From contig JAUKUA010000003.1 in NCBI GenBank assembly GCA_030549175.1, positions 2,356,001-2,420,000 on the forward strand: DNA of 64,000 nucleotides, given 5' to 3'. The notes under the pieces are model-generated. The model had not been told where the DNA came from, searched no databases, and worked only from the letters and a program-made list of their open reading frames with translations. The position numbers and the translations under genes are program-made. Source of the stretch: Lasiosphaeris hirsuta. Taxonomy: Eukaryota > Ascomycota > Sordariomycetes > Sordariales > Lasiosphaeriaceae. Shown here piece after piece: positions 45,303 to 56,155 of this stretch; position 1 is the first letter of the stretch, and each line of letters begins with the position of its first letter.

Positions 45303-45895
45303 CTTTGTAGGTATACCTTTTTGTGCTCAGTCTGAGGTAGTCGAGCAACGGATCTTGAACGTGCAAGGTGCATTACCTTGTCAACGTCGAACTCATGCGG
45401 GGTATGAACGTAAGACACAAGCGTAAACCGTCGTGGTATCGCGCGCATAGCGGATTCTTCCAATGCTGCTCTTCCATGTATCTAGGATCCCCGATGTGAG
45501 ATGATGTCTGCATGAAGAAGAAACCTTGCTAATCGCTTGTTGTTTCTCTAGTACGTAGTGGATATTCATTGTTGCAGACACGATTTAGCGGAGACCTCGG
45601 TTGTTATGAGGCCTGGATACAATCATATCACCAATATCACAATACCACAGGAGGTCCCACAACAATTTCAATTGCGGACGCTATTTAAAACAAGACAAAC
45701 GTGTCTAATCATGTTATACAGTTAGTGCTCATCGCCTACCGCTGCCATTGCAAGATGCCTTGTTAATAGATTGTGGTAAGCGATCAGTTTACACTGGTAG
45801 AGTAAGCGGCGAGCAAAGCTAGGTTAATCAAGCAAGTGCCCTGTCTGTCAGTAGCGATCCCGTTTCCAACGCACCAAGCTCAATCCTCCAGCTGC
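45303..45895. other. Spacer Nudix / BBP
   Basis: 593 bp holding the Nudix promoter and the BBP 3' flank, AT-richer than the genes. Nothing else is visible. Confidence 0.55.
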
Positions 45896-48163
45896 CTATG
45901 CGCCAGGAGGGGGCGGCGGAGGCAAGTCCATCGGTGGCGGCGGTGGGGCCTCTCCTGAAGGAGGGGGGGGAGGCGGTGGAACGGCGTTGGCGTATTGTTG
46001 GATCAGAGCGTTAAGTCCACCGGGAAGTCCAGGAGGTGCTCCAGGGGGCGGGGGAGGGAGGCCGGGCGGTGGACCGCCCATTCCAGGCGGGGCGCCATAA
46101 GCACCATAGCCAGCATACCCACCACCGTAAGCCGGTGGAGCCACCGGGGGGGCTGCCGGGGCTTGGTGCCACGGCGCGGTACCTGGTGCCGCAGATCCTC
46201 CACCATATGAGTTGCCACCACCGTAGTAAGTATCCCCTCCGTCTCGGCTGTCGCCTCCGCGATAGCCCCCACGGTCGCGATCGCCGCGGTCACCGCGATC
46301 CCCACCACCACCACCACCACCACGATCGCGAGCCCATGGCGCAGGACCGCCCGGAGGACCGCCCGGAGGACCGCCCGGAGGACCACTCGGAGGACCGCCT
46401 TCGTCACGATCATTATTCCGGCTACGCCAAGGAGCTGGACCACCAGTAGGACCACGCTGCCATGGCTTTGCGTCGGCAGCGGCTCCGTTGCCACCATTGA
46501 ACGATCCCGGGCCAGCTTCGATGCGAGCAGGCGCAGCACCAGTACCTCCCAACTCTTGCATGAGTTGCTACAAAGCGCGTTAGCAGAGTTTGATAAAGAG
46601 GCTGAAAAGAATCAAAACACACCTCGTACTCGCGGTCGACAGCGTCGCCGCCTCCGCCAATGCGTCCAACGGGTCGGGCACCCTGCGGGCCATCGTTGCG
46701 CCAATTGGCGCCCCGCTGTCTATCCGGGCAATCGCGGGCCATATGACCAGCATTACCACAGACACGGCAGATAATGTTGGCAGTGTAGTTCTGCTTCTCA
46801 GGGCAGTCGTATTTGCGATGGCCGATCTGGCCACAGTTCTGACAAGCCTGGTTCTCGTCATCACGGAGAGTACCGTTCAGAGCTGCCAGCTCGCGAAGCT
46901 GATTTCGCTTGAGCTCGTTCTGGCCCTCAGGAATGGATGCAGCCTATGAGGATTAGAAGGGGGTCACGACAAATACCGACCAAGGTACTTACAGTTTCGA
47001 TAATGTTGTGGATAAGCTTCTTGGCCTTGTTAACCTTGTCCTCGGTGTCGGCCATGATTAGACAGTGCAGATCTTCCTCCTGGTTACTGGAATGGGCAGC
47101 ATCTGAGCGACCTTTGCCCTCCTTGACCGAGCCCTTTCCGCGGATGGCGATTTTGGCACCAGACTCTGTTTCCATTTTCTTGAGTGTGTTGCCACGAGGT
47201 CCGATAAGTAAGCCAACTTTAGTGAGGAAGAGCTAAGTGTTAGTAGTCTGAATAAAACGCAAAGATAAATGACTGGGTTAGAGTTCATCAGGACCAGCCT
47301 GCAAAGCACAGCACCACGGCATGATGCAGGACTGATGCCTGGCAAAGTTCCAAAGGGGGGGGAGGGGGCTTATGGATTGTTAGAAAGGTTAGAAGGTTAG
47401 CAATCATACTGAAATTGATCTCTGGATAGTCGTTGACTGGCACATAGACCTTCTCCTGAGTCTTTGTGGGCCGACGGTAATCCTGGGGAGGGTGATAGTT
47501 GGGAATTGTCTTCATAGCCTTCTCGATCAGCTTGTGACGCTCGTCTTCGAGGCGCTTACGATAGCGGTATTCCCGAGTGTTGACACGACGACCATGGTTG
47601 TCGTATTGTGGTGCTGGTGATGGTGATCTATATATTCCTGTCAGTAGGCTAAATTAAAGTGATATTGGTCGAAAGGGCGTACCTGTCTCCGTCGGCCGGG
47701 ACGACGTCATCGATCTTCAGCTTCTGGGTGATTTCCTCAATTCGAAGATGAAGGGTGTAGGCCTCGAGTTGTTCGCTCGTCATGTTGGCGACGATGGCGG
47801 TAGGCAGACCCATCAGCCCGGCAGCTTTGTTCTCGGTCGCATCGCCCCAACGGTTGCGCTTCTTGCGGCGCTTCGGACCATCGAAGTCGGCCCCTTCACA
47901 TCAAGTCAGCAAATACGGCAGGCGGGGAAGAAAGTAGGCGACGTACTCTCAGGGCTGCGGCCACGCTTGACATCACGGTCGGGTTCGCGAATGTGAACGT
48001 CGCGACTGTGGTCGCGATCGCGGTCGCGTTCACGTTCGCCGTTGGAAAAGGCACCGGGCGACGAGACGGAGCTCTTCTCTTCCTCTCCATCGGGACCGAA
48101 ACGACGCATCTTCCCCAAAGGAATGTTATTGGATCCTGTGATCCCTTGGTTGCGCCACGCCAT
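45896..48163 (-). CDS. MSL5: Branchpoint-binding protein BBP/SF1 (splicing factor)
   Basis: It binds the intron branch site during early spliceosome assembly. There are six exons: 48163-47947, 47893-47683, 47627-47410, 47216-46993, 46943-46623 and 46567-45896, giving 620 residues. An Arg/Asp-rich N-terminus is followed by RKKRNRWGD (the U2AF65-contacting ligand motif with its Trp), a helix-hairpin segment ([19 protein letters not shown]), the KH-QUA2 domain with [15 protein letters not shown] and [10 protein letters not shown], and two CCHC zinc knuckles, [14 protein letters not shown] (about 324) and [14 protein letters not shown] (about 349). The C-terminal about 220 residues are Gly/Pro-rich with tandem GGPP units. 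Intron 4 of the gene order (47217-47409, 193 nt) ends at CTAAAG; using the upstream TTAG would break the KH frame. The exon 2/3 acceptor likewise skips a nearer CAG that leads to a stop. Confidence 0.95.
46335..46395 (-). repeat. Tandem 12-bp repeat coding GGPP in BBP
   Basis: Four to five copies of a 12-nt unit (CCGGAGGACCGC-type on the plus strand) encode repeated Gly-Gly-Pro-Pro in the BBP tail. Such in-frame units can change number by slippage without a frameshift. Confidence 0.75.
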
Positions 48164-48837
48164 GTCGGGCTGCTGTCTTCGAAATGGCGATGGTACAGGT
48201 GAAGTTCGTCGATATGTCGGGTGCAACGCAAGCGGCGAGGTTTGTTGCGGACAGGTTTTGTGAGGCGGCAATGTTTCCAGAAGGATGGCTGAATTTAAGC
48301 CTGCCAAGCCTTGCTCGAGCCTAGACCCACTAATCAAGCTACATCACGTGATGGTGGAGCATCCGACGGATACCTGTATCCCAGCCCAATCCCCTCCCTA
48401 AACTCGTCGAAAACATTCTTAACAATTATCGACGCTCAATCAACATACCTCCCCTAACTCTTACGATATGGTACTGAGAATTACGCAGTAAAATGCCTCG
48501 TGATTGTGAATTTTAACCTCAGCGAGCTTGAACTCTCTAGGGTGTCCACCCCACGTACACTAGCGATTCATGCGAGACAAAATAATTGCAGGACTCCGTA
48601 GAAATATCGTATTCATTGAATATGTTTAGGGAGCTATTCGGTACGTCCATGAAGATCGACCCGCAGAGTCGTGGCTTTTCTACCGCAACCTTAATCTAGC
48701 AGCAAATCTTTGCGTTGAGAGACACTCTAGCTACCCGTCTTAACCCCTTCTCACTATCTTTCCTGGTATGTTTGCAACCCCTCAAATAACACAGCCGTAC
48801 ATGGGCTCAGAAGACAACGAGCGATTATCGACATTTT
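48164..48837. other. BBP promoter and GST 3' flank
   Basis: 674 bp between two minus-strand genes. It contains AT-rich DNA and no recognised gene or repeat. Confidence 0.55.
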
Positions 48838-49903
48838 TCACTTTTGAGTAGTCACTGGCTCATTGCTTCGCATGATCCAGGATTCCCTAGCTTCCTTGGC
48901 CAGCTTGTCCGCCTCCTCATCCGCCAACTTTTTGCGGCTCAATACGGTATGCTCACTGGGCACATGTCTACCCTTCTCGATCCCTGGGCGAGCCAACAGC
49001 TTCTCGACCCAGGCTGCCAGATGTGGAAATTCATCCAGTGACACGCCAGCCCAATCTAATGTACACTTGTATCAGCATCGGTACATTCAGGGGTCAGGGG
49101 CCAACGACTCACCGTGCGCAGCGACCCAGCCCCAGCAAGAAATGTCTGCGATGGTCAACCTGTCCCCGACGAGGAATCCCGACTGAGACTTGCTCAGTTG
49201 GATCTCCATGACGCTATACAGGCGGCGAGTCTCATTTTGATATCGGTTGACGCCGTACGGAATCTTCTCAGGGGCGTAGCCTAGACCGTCATGTCAGACT
49301 TTTTTTTTTACCATTCCATCTCACATTCTAAATGCATAAACATACGGAAGAAGTGGTTCGCTTGGCTGGATGTAAATGTCAGCCCTCAGAACGAAGTCTT
49401 CAGTCATGAATAGGAGCATACCCTTGCATCGGACCCAGGCCACCCATTTGCCAAAACAGCTACATCATCCAGGTTAGGATTATTGCAAGATCAAAAAGCC
49501 GACGTCAGACATACCCAGCTGTTCACATCGTAGTACTCGCGCGACCCGTGTGGGTACGAGAGTTTGTGTTCCGGGTCGTAACGGTCGACGAGGTACTGCA
49601 GGATCGAGCCGCTCTCGAACAGGCTGATGGGGGACCCATCAGCCAGCTTATCAGTCAGGGCCGGGATGCGGCCGTTGGGGTTAATTTCCAGAAACCAGGG
49701 CTCCTTCTGCTCATTCTTACTGAACGAGATAGCCGTCACCTATCGCCATGCGGATTAATGACTGGGTTGCCCAGAATAATTACGGCGTCGAACGGAGATA
49801 CCTTATAAGGTAGGCCTAGTTCCTCGAGCAGCAGCGAGACCTTTATGCCATTTGGCGTTTGTGCTGTGTACAAGTGAACATCGGACTTGGTTCTAGCCGC
49901 CAT
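48838..49903 (-). CDS. Glutathione S-transferase (fungal Ure2p-like type) with a 20-nt microexon
   Basis: There are six exons: 49903-49802, 49739-49515, 49459-49422, 49365-49346, 49280-49113 and 49055-48838 (introns 62, 55, 56, 65 and 57 nt), giving 256 residues from MAARTKSDVHL. The N-terminal thioredoxin-fold domain has HLYTAQTPNGIKVSLLLEEL, the cis-proline strand NPNGRIPALTD and the glutathione-contacting FESGSILQYL. The helical C-domain has GFLVGDRLTIADIS with its conserved Asp. Exon 4 is only 20 nt (codes QANHFF between two split codons). An in-frame ATG at 49984 would add 27 residues (MHRRLHFFTSRLAKRSS...) that look like a mitochondrial presequence, so dual targeting is possible. The enzyme conjugates glutathione to electrophiles; the substrate is unknown. 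Confidence 0.9.
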
Positions 49904-50715
49904 GTTCACAATGCTCCTCGCTTGGAAGGGATATGATGATCTTTTGGCGAGACGAGAGGTGAAAAAATGCAGGCGTCGATGCATTCGGCAAGTTACTGAG
50001 GACGAATGCACAAAGCTGAGAGAGCGAGAAATGTAAAGACAGTGTTCGTAGAATAGGAAGGCATCAACTATTTTATATGTTTTGAACGCTATTCTTCGGT
50101 CCCTACGGCTTAGAAATCGCTTGTTTCGCGGAAGCCTGCAGACAGCATTACAAATGGAGAGCTGGTGAGGGGAATGAATGCATTGACCCACGGCACCCAC
50201 GGCACCCACGGCTTATCCCGACACGGTTGTAGTGTAAAAGGGTCGCGGTCGATCCCTTAGCATAACACGTCACGTCAGCTTTGTGGACCGGCACGAGCTA
50301 AAACCGTAGTCTCGCCTCATTCTCGCAGTTGATGGGTACTGTTGATGAGTAATGACAACGCTTTTTCTTGTAGGACACGGAGCCAAACATGCGGGACCAA
50401 CGTGAGGGGTCCATCCAAAAGCCCGGGCTTGACGGGAGGGGAGCCAAGTCCCGGGGTAGGCGGATACCTCTGGAGCGCACTTTTCAAACCTCCGCGGTCA
50501 ATCAGGCTTACGAGGGAATGCGCAGCACTATGTTCTCTCAAGCATGGAGCGATTTGGTTCGACTTATTTGGTATTTACTATTAAGGGTTATATACAACAA
50601 CGTTACCACCATATCATTCGACCATCTTCTCATCACTTCATTCAACTGTCAGTAAACGGACCTTCTTAGCACACCAATACCCACCACCACCAATCCCGCC
50701 TAGGCTGGGTACACT
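49904..50715. other. GST promoter region
   Basis: 812 bp between the GST and the oxidase pseudogene. Near 50191-50216 is a short GGCACCCAC duplication. No gene is recognised apart from the possible GST N-terminal extension up to 49984. Confidence 0.5.
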
Positions 50716-52245
50716 TTAAGCCTTACACATCCAGCCATTGTTAGCAACCAACCATGTCTCAGTACCAGCAGCAGCGGTAGCGTAGAAGAAGTTGCTGGGG
50801 TCGTACTTCTTGATAGTCAGAAGATTGTTATAGTTTGAGCCGAAAAATTCGCTTTAGAAGTTGGGCTGTTGGAAGTTGGCCTCGTTCATGTATACGCCCG
50901 ATCCAGGAGTCACCGCCTCGAGCTCAGGCATGATGGTCTCGGTCATGAACTGTTGGCTCTCAATCATCTGCTCCCACTTGGCAGGATCAAAAGACCATTC
51001 CGTAGTGAGCGTGGCATGAATGAGGGTCTTGCGCCAAGCTGGCAGGACTGCGTTCACGTTGCTTTTTTTCAAAGGCAGAAACATCTGTGCCAATACCGAT
51101 CCAAGTAATCCCCTTCTCGGCGATGCTGCGAGCTGTAGCTCCAAGGGCACGGGCGCTAGCACTGTTCTGGACTGTGGCCAGAGGAATAAGACGGCCACCA
51201 TACTGAGCAATGCCAACCTGAATTGCGCCTGTGGGTAGAGGGCCGGAGTACTTGTCGTAATGATCGTAGTACGTAGCCGACTGCAAGTAGGCGATATTGT
51301 GTGTCACGCCGAGCTGGTTAAGCTTGGCAACAAATGGTGCCGTGATGCCCTTGACTTGGTTGGTATTCTTGTTGTATGCGGTCATGGGCGCAATTATGAA
51401 GAAGATAGAGGTGAAATAATACACGACCGTGGTGCCGGATTGAACCATGGCAGGGAAAGCAGCATGAAAGGCATCGATAGCGGCATAGAACTTCTCAGGG
51501 TGTGTGTGTGTGTGTGTGTTGGAGGCGAAAAACGACAAAGTAGCAGCGCCGACTGTGAGATCCTTAAAAGCCTTGGCTTTCATGCTGACAACGGCACCAT
51601 AGTTTCCGGGACCGTCGCCGGAGAGGGCCCAGTACAGGTCTGAGTTCTGGGTCCGAGAAGCGACGATGAGCTTGCCAGCAGCGGTGGCAATCTCAAATTC
51701 CAGGGTGTTATCAGCAGACAAACCAAAGTTGGTGCTCAAGACCGAGTGACCACCACCTTGGGTGTAACCACTAGCAATACCGACGGTTGGGCACTCGCCA
51801 GTGACAACAACCAGGCACTTTTCCTTGGCAGCAGTAAGAACCTCGTAGCCCTGGACACCGGCTCCAACCATTACGGCGGCGCCGTTGTAGTTGCCCAGGG
51901 TGCAAGGGATACGGCACACGATTAGCGGCTGGCAGACAGCTTGAAGGCGGCATCTCACCCCAGGGCTGTCTGGAGACATGGGGCTGAGCAAAGAGCTGTA
52001 ACTTACTGTACGTCAGGGTACTGCCATTTTGTCTGGAGGTTTTGGCACGCAGCGCTGTCGAGGCGGGAATCATGGCACACCCGGGCCAGAGGAACTGTCT
52101 AGGTGAGTCTGCCACCGACGGTCTGGTTCAGGGCGGACCACTGACTGGCCGACGGCCAGCCGTCGTCGCCGGGGAAGCACTTGCACGAGGACGCAGCAAA
52201 AACGCCGACCGAAAAGAGGCCGGCAGCGAGGGCAGCGATCTTCAT
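50716..52245 (-). pseudogene. Berberine-bridge-type FAD-linked oxidase, inactivated
   Basis: Family members are secreted flavoenzymes with bicovalent FAD, often in secondary metabolism. The start (MKIAALAAGLFSVGVFAASS) is a signal peptide, followed by CFPGDDGWPSASQWSALNQT as in intact members. Damage seen: a TAG at 52099-52101 where the family has a residue after GGRLT; loss of roughly 70-90 codons between PCTLGNY and GAAVMVGAGVQGYE, removing the segment with the FAD-binding histidine; a T7 run (51063-51069) that shifts frame after DVSAFEK and is repaired by one base less; and a TAA at 50854-50856 before the final BBE-domain block (SEFFGSNYNNLLTIKKYDP, then ATAAAGTETWLV). One intron (donor GTAAGT near 52010) fits. 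The (TG)n tract at 51500-51519 encodes an inserted His-Thr run. Two nonsense codons are compatible with C-to-T changes. Not functional. Confidence 0.88.
51500..51519. repeat. (TG)n microsatellite inside the oxidase pseudogene
   Basis: About nine to ten TG dinucleotides are read on the minus strand as alternating Thr and His codons between the β-strand FFASN and PEKFYAA. It is probably an expansion tolerated after loss of function. Confidence 0.85.
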
Positions 52246-54372
52246 GATGGCGGTTGCAGAACAACTATGCAAGGAGAGGAGTACAAAGGAGTGCGGGGAG
52301 AAAGGTGGTCAAGGGAGGGGAGAGAGATCGCCAACAACGTGGCACTGGCGATCTTTAACGACGATCTTAGGACGCTCGCCCTAGGTATCCCTCCCACTCG
52401 GAGAGGGCATTATAGCCAGAGAGATCGAAGGCCCAGACCACCTAGTCAGTACTAGGAAAGGACAAGATCCAACACTTGCCGCATTCGAGAGACAATCCAC
52501 GAAACTCTTGATAACAATTTCCGCAGTGCTTCACAAACCGATGCTGACGGTCGATCCAGTAGGTCCAACCCGACGTCCTTCCCCGAGCCCCGGACCCAGC
52601 GGGATGGATGGCCACGTTTTGTTGCTCGCCAATGGTTCCTCCCGTGCCTTCGCCCGCCCGAGACATCCATATCTTGCTTGCATGCACCTGGCGGCCGCGT
52701 TTATCTGGTGGCGCCGCCGTGAGGAGCAGGCCATGTTTCTTTAAATCCAAGGCCGAACGGAGTGATATGCCTGGGAAATATAGGGGTGAGAAGTCATGGC
52801 TATCTTCCAGAAAGCAAAATGCCATCAGATGAGTGGGCGCGTCCAGGCGACATGCATACCAGCATGGCCGAAACCGAGAAGCAGGACTCGATAGCCTGCA
52901 GGAATACGTCGATTGCCGGCCATCTTGACCCAACCTTTTCTGGCGGCACATCCCTAGTGTTGTAATTTAGAGCCGTGCTAGGCCACTGGCTGATAATTTC
53001 TGCGCAGCAAACTGGATAGCAGTCGCCTTGTTAGGGTGCTGGAGAATTTCGCCAAGGGCCTCACCCTACTACATAGATAACATAGATAGGTATCGTAGGC
53101 GAATGGGACGATGAAGGTGAACAACCCCATAGGTGTCAAACATGAGACAACCCTAAGGACAAGCGAGCGAGCCCCCGGGGCCGTCTGTTGCGCCATCCCG
53201 ATTTTAGTTACCGGGCCAGCCGCAAGCCTTTTGTCTGTGATCGTTCCGGGGCACCAGGCGAGCTTGACAGCTCTTGACAGCTCTGTGAGCAAGGGAACGC
53301 AGTCTAGTCAAACAAAGTTTGTGCTCGGGGCGACCCTGAAGATTTGTGGGAGCCGGAAAGATGGGACTAGATATGGGGCAAGGCATATATTGGTTTCGGT
53401 GTGTCCACGATGGGAGGGTCTTGCGAGATCACAGTGAGGGAGGGGGTGATGGATGTAATGTTGAACGAGGAAACATTCCCCACGTTGCCCGCTTGCAACA
53501 CCGGGCATGTGGTTGCGTACGCCAGGCCCCACATTACCCGATTTCAGCATTTCATTCAGCGTTGCACATCAATGAATTAGTATGTTTTGCCGAGGTACAT
53601 ACCATGGAATGTCTGCATCTGCCGCTGCTTTCCTTTTCCCCATCGTCCTGCTGCCAATATCCTATATCGCGCCATCGTTTTCCTCAAAGTAGGCTGCTAT
53701 TTTCCGACCCCATGGGCATATAGCTCCCAAGTGTGGCAATGCTCGCCTCGGCTGGAGTTTGCCGAGCGCTTGAAAGAAAGACCTGGCTACCTAGGTATGT
53801 ACTCCGTACTCTGTAGGCCGCGCACCTTGACGGCGCTGGGGTTCCAGTTTTTTTCTTCTCTTTCCAACTCGCCGTGGAGCAATGGAACCCTTAACGGCCT
53901 ATCGGGAAGCCGCGGCAATTGAAACGGAATTTATTTATTATGGAGTACACCAGCCCATTGCAGACCTTGCATGCAGCATCGGGGGCTCGCATGATTTTGA
54001 GCCGCAAAAGTCATACGGCTGCTCTTACGATATCGTAGACGTCTAGGAAGCCCGACAGTCGGTTGACAACGGTTCCTTTGCAGAAATTCCTCGTCAGGCT
54101 CAAAGCCTTGCGCTCCTCAAATGATTCCAGAATTGTTGTCACAATGGAAAGCGCAGGGAACGCGCCTGTAGTCGGTTGGGTACCTGCCAGGTAGCACCTG
54201 TGAAGGGACTCCGCCTGCTACCTAGTCTCATATGGCACCGTGTGCAAGAGGTGATTAGATACCGGCTTACCTACACCAACTGGACAGGTGCGCTACCACT
54301 TAGGGCCCCTTATAGTCGCATGTAGGAACCGAGAATTAGTAGGCTCGCCCCTATGTATTCCGCTCGCCAAGT
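52246..54372. other. Gene-poor region upstream of the oxidase pseudogene
   Basis: 2.1 kb with no recognisable gene. The longest frame (about 170 codons, minus strand, 52442-52951) resembles nothing I know. A CTACCTAGGTATGTACTC word occurs near 53789, and a GACAGCTCTT direct repeat near 53264. Confidence 0.5.
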
Positions 54373-55137
54373 TTGTATCCGCACAAGAATGAAAGAGTAC
54401 CCTCTCATACCTGCGCTTCATTCCCAAGGGCTGGGCCTGTCGCTCTGTTTGCGCTATTGTCATCGTACTATGCACCCTATTTCACCTGGCATTCCTGCTG
54501 GTCCAGATCAACCTATGCCACCCAGTCGCCAAATAATGGGGCCAGAGCTTGGACGGCAGTTGCCTTCCTGGTGTTCCAGTATACACGGCTATGGCTTGCG
54601 TCACCATCCTTTTTGACGTCACAGTGTCAGTACACCGACTTGGCGCCCTTGATCCTGTGGTCAACAGTGGAGAACAACCTCGGCCTCATCGTCACCTGCA
54701 TGCCGACACTGGCGCCCCTCGTCAGGTACTTCAACGAGCGGACGCGCAATGCCGGCTGGACGAGCGGGGGTGGAAGCAAGCGGGCCGGCGACGTCGGGTC
54801 GCGGTACGCCATGCAGACTTGGAAGAGCGGCCGCGCCAAAGGTCACCAGCTCGACGGCGAGCACGACGACACGGATCTGAACAGCTTCGAGGGCCATGTC
54901 AGCAAGGGCAACAGCTCGGAGAACATCCTCGAATCGGGCATCACGAAGAAAATGGACGTCACGATTACGAGGGTAGAGGCTAGTAGGGTTGCGCTCGCTT
55001 TGCCACCGGCGTGTGTATGTGTATGTGTTTGTGTGTATTTAGCAAGGGAAAATATGAAACGGCGACGATCAATGAGGAGGGGAGCTGGGCTGGAAGTCTT
55101 CAGTGTCCGTAGGACTTGTAAATCTAACCATCTTTAA
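54373..55137 (+). pseudogene. Relic of a rhodopsin-domain (PTH11-like) membrane protein
   Basis: From about 54625, just after a CACAG acceptor-like site, one frame reads YTDLAPLILWSTVENNLGLI followed by VTCMPTLAPLVRYF. This is the characteristic sixth/seventh helix segment (LWS-x-E, CLPTL) of the fungal rhodopsin-domain family. The tail is polar with Gly/Ser and ends near ITKKMDVTITRVE, also usual for the family. Helices one to five and an initiating exon are not visible upstream; the frame before 54600 has only a weak hydrophobic stretch. A (TG)n run at 55011-55034 codes a Cys-Val run near the end. I interpret it as a 5'-truncated relic; a real gene with many undetected introns is the alternative. 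Confidence 0.5.
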
Positions 55138-56155
55138 TTCACGACCATCATTTCTCGATCGTGCGAAGTCGTAGCAGTCTCAGGGGTAAAATACCAACAC
55201 AGCGTGACATTGCTATGAAACTAGGGCCTTATTCCCGTATCCCAGACACCCGAGGCGGCCCGGAACCCAACCTGGAAATTGGCTGCCGGGGTCCAATGCG
55301 GATCACTACCCACCTAGGGCAAGTGGTGAGGCCACCAGGGCCGCTGGAACCACTACTGCGCAGTCTAAAACGTGAACTAAGCAGGGCTATGTCGGGGTTA
55401 CACTGGTATAGCTCAACTTTCACGTTCTCGCTATCTTCTTAGATCAACGTCAGGCCGTGGAGATGCGGTGATAGAAAGGGGGCGTGGCTAGTTGGGAGTA
55501 GTGACGGTGACAACACGCTTCGAATAGCTACCTATCGACCTTAACCCGTTCTCCCGCCCCCTGATCCCCGGAGACAGCTATTTGCCCGACATTAACTGTC
55601 GCCATACATATCGTGTCACTCCCTGCTTCCTATTTCCAACTTCATGTGGAAATATCCAGTATCTCGAACTTTCCCCATCGAGTATCTAGTCGTTATCCAG
55701 CTCTCTAGCGGAACAAAGGCAAGGGAGTGCAGAAAGGAGCAGAGTAGCCCGTTTTCCTTTGTCACTACCGGGTCGGGCTCGGTCGGTTGTGGTTAGCAAT
55801 CCGTTTCCTTTGTTTGTTGTGGCATCAGAAATTGATGTGTGTAGTTGCAAAAGTCAAATCGCTATGCTGTAGGTGGGAACGAGGTGTGAGTTGTGCGTGC
55901 CATGAGATAAAAGAATATCGAAAGGGGGGCCGTTATGACGTACCAGAGGAAACAATGCTTTCATATTTTCTTTCTCTCACTGGTACTACTCGCGAGGTTA
56001 TAGTGTTCTTTGACAATTCATTACAATGATATTCTTTCAGCTGGCATCGCTGCGATGCATGCTGCAACCCCGTACCGATGACGCCGCGCTCCTGAGTAGT
56101 GGTGACCCTTACCAGTTGGTAGAGTGCGTACGGCTCAAGTCTCTGGTGAGCTGGC
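55138..56155. other. Spacer without a recognised gene
   Basis: 1 kb between the membrane-protein relic and the AT-hook gene. No domain, repeat family member or RNA gene could be identified. Confidence 0.5.

Noticed and set aside
46003..46539. Val-rich alternative frame in the BBP tail
   Set aside because: Arises from shifted reading of Gly/Pro repeats; the BBP frame is supported by family sequence on both sides.
52442..52951. 169-codon minus-strand frame
   Set aside because: No recognisable domain, odd composition, overlaps another frame on the opposite strand; insufficient to call a gene.
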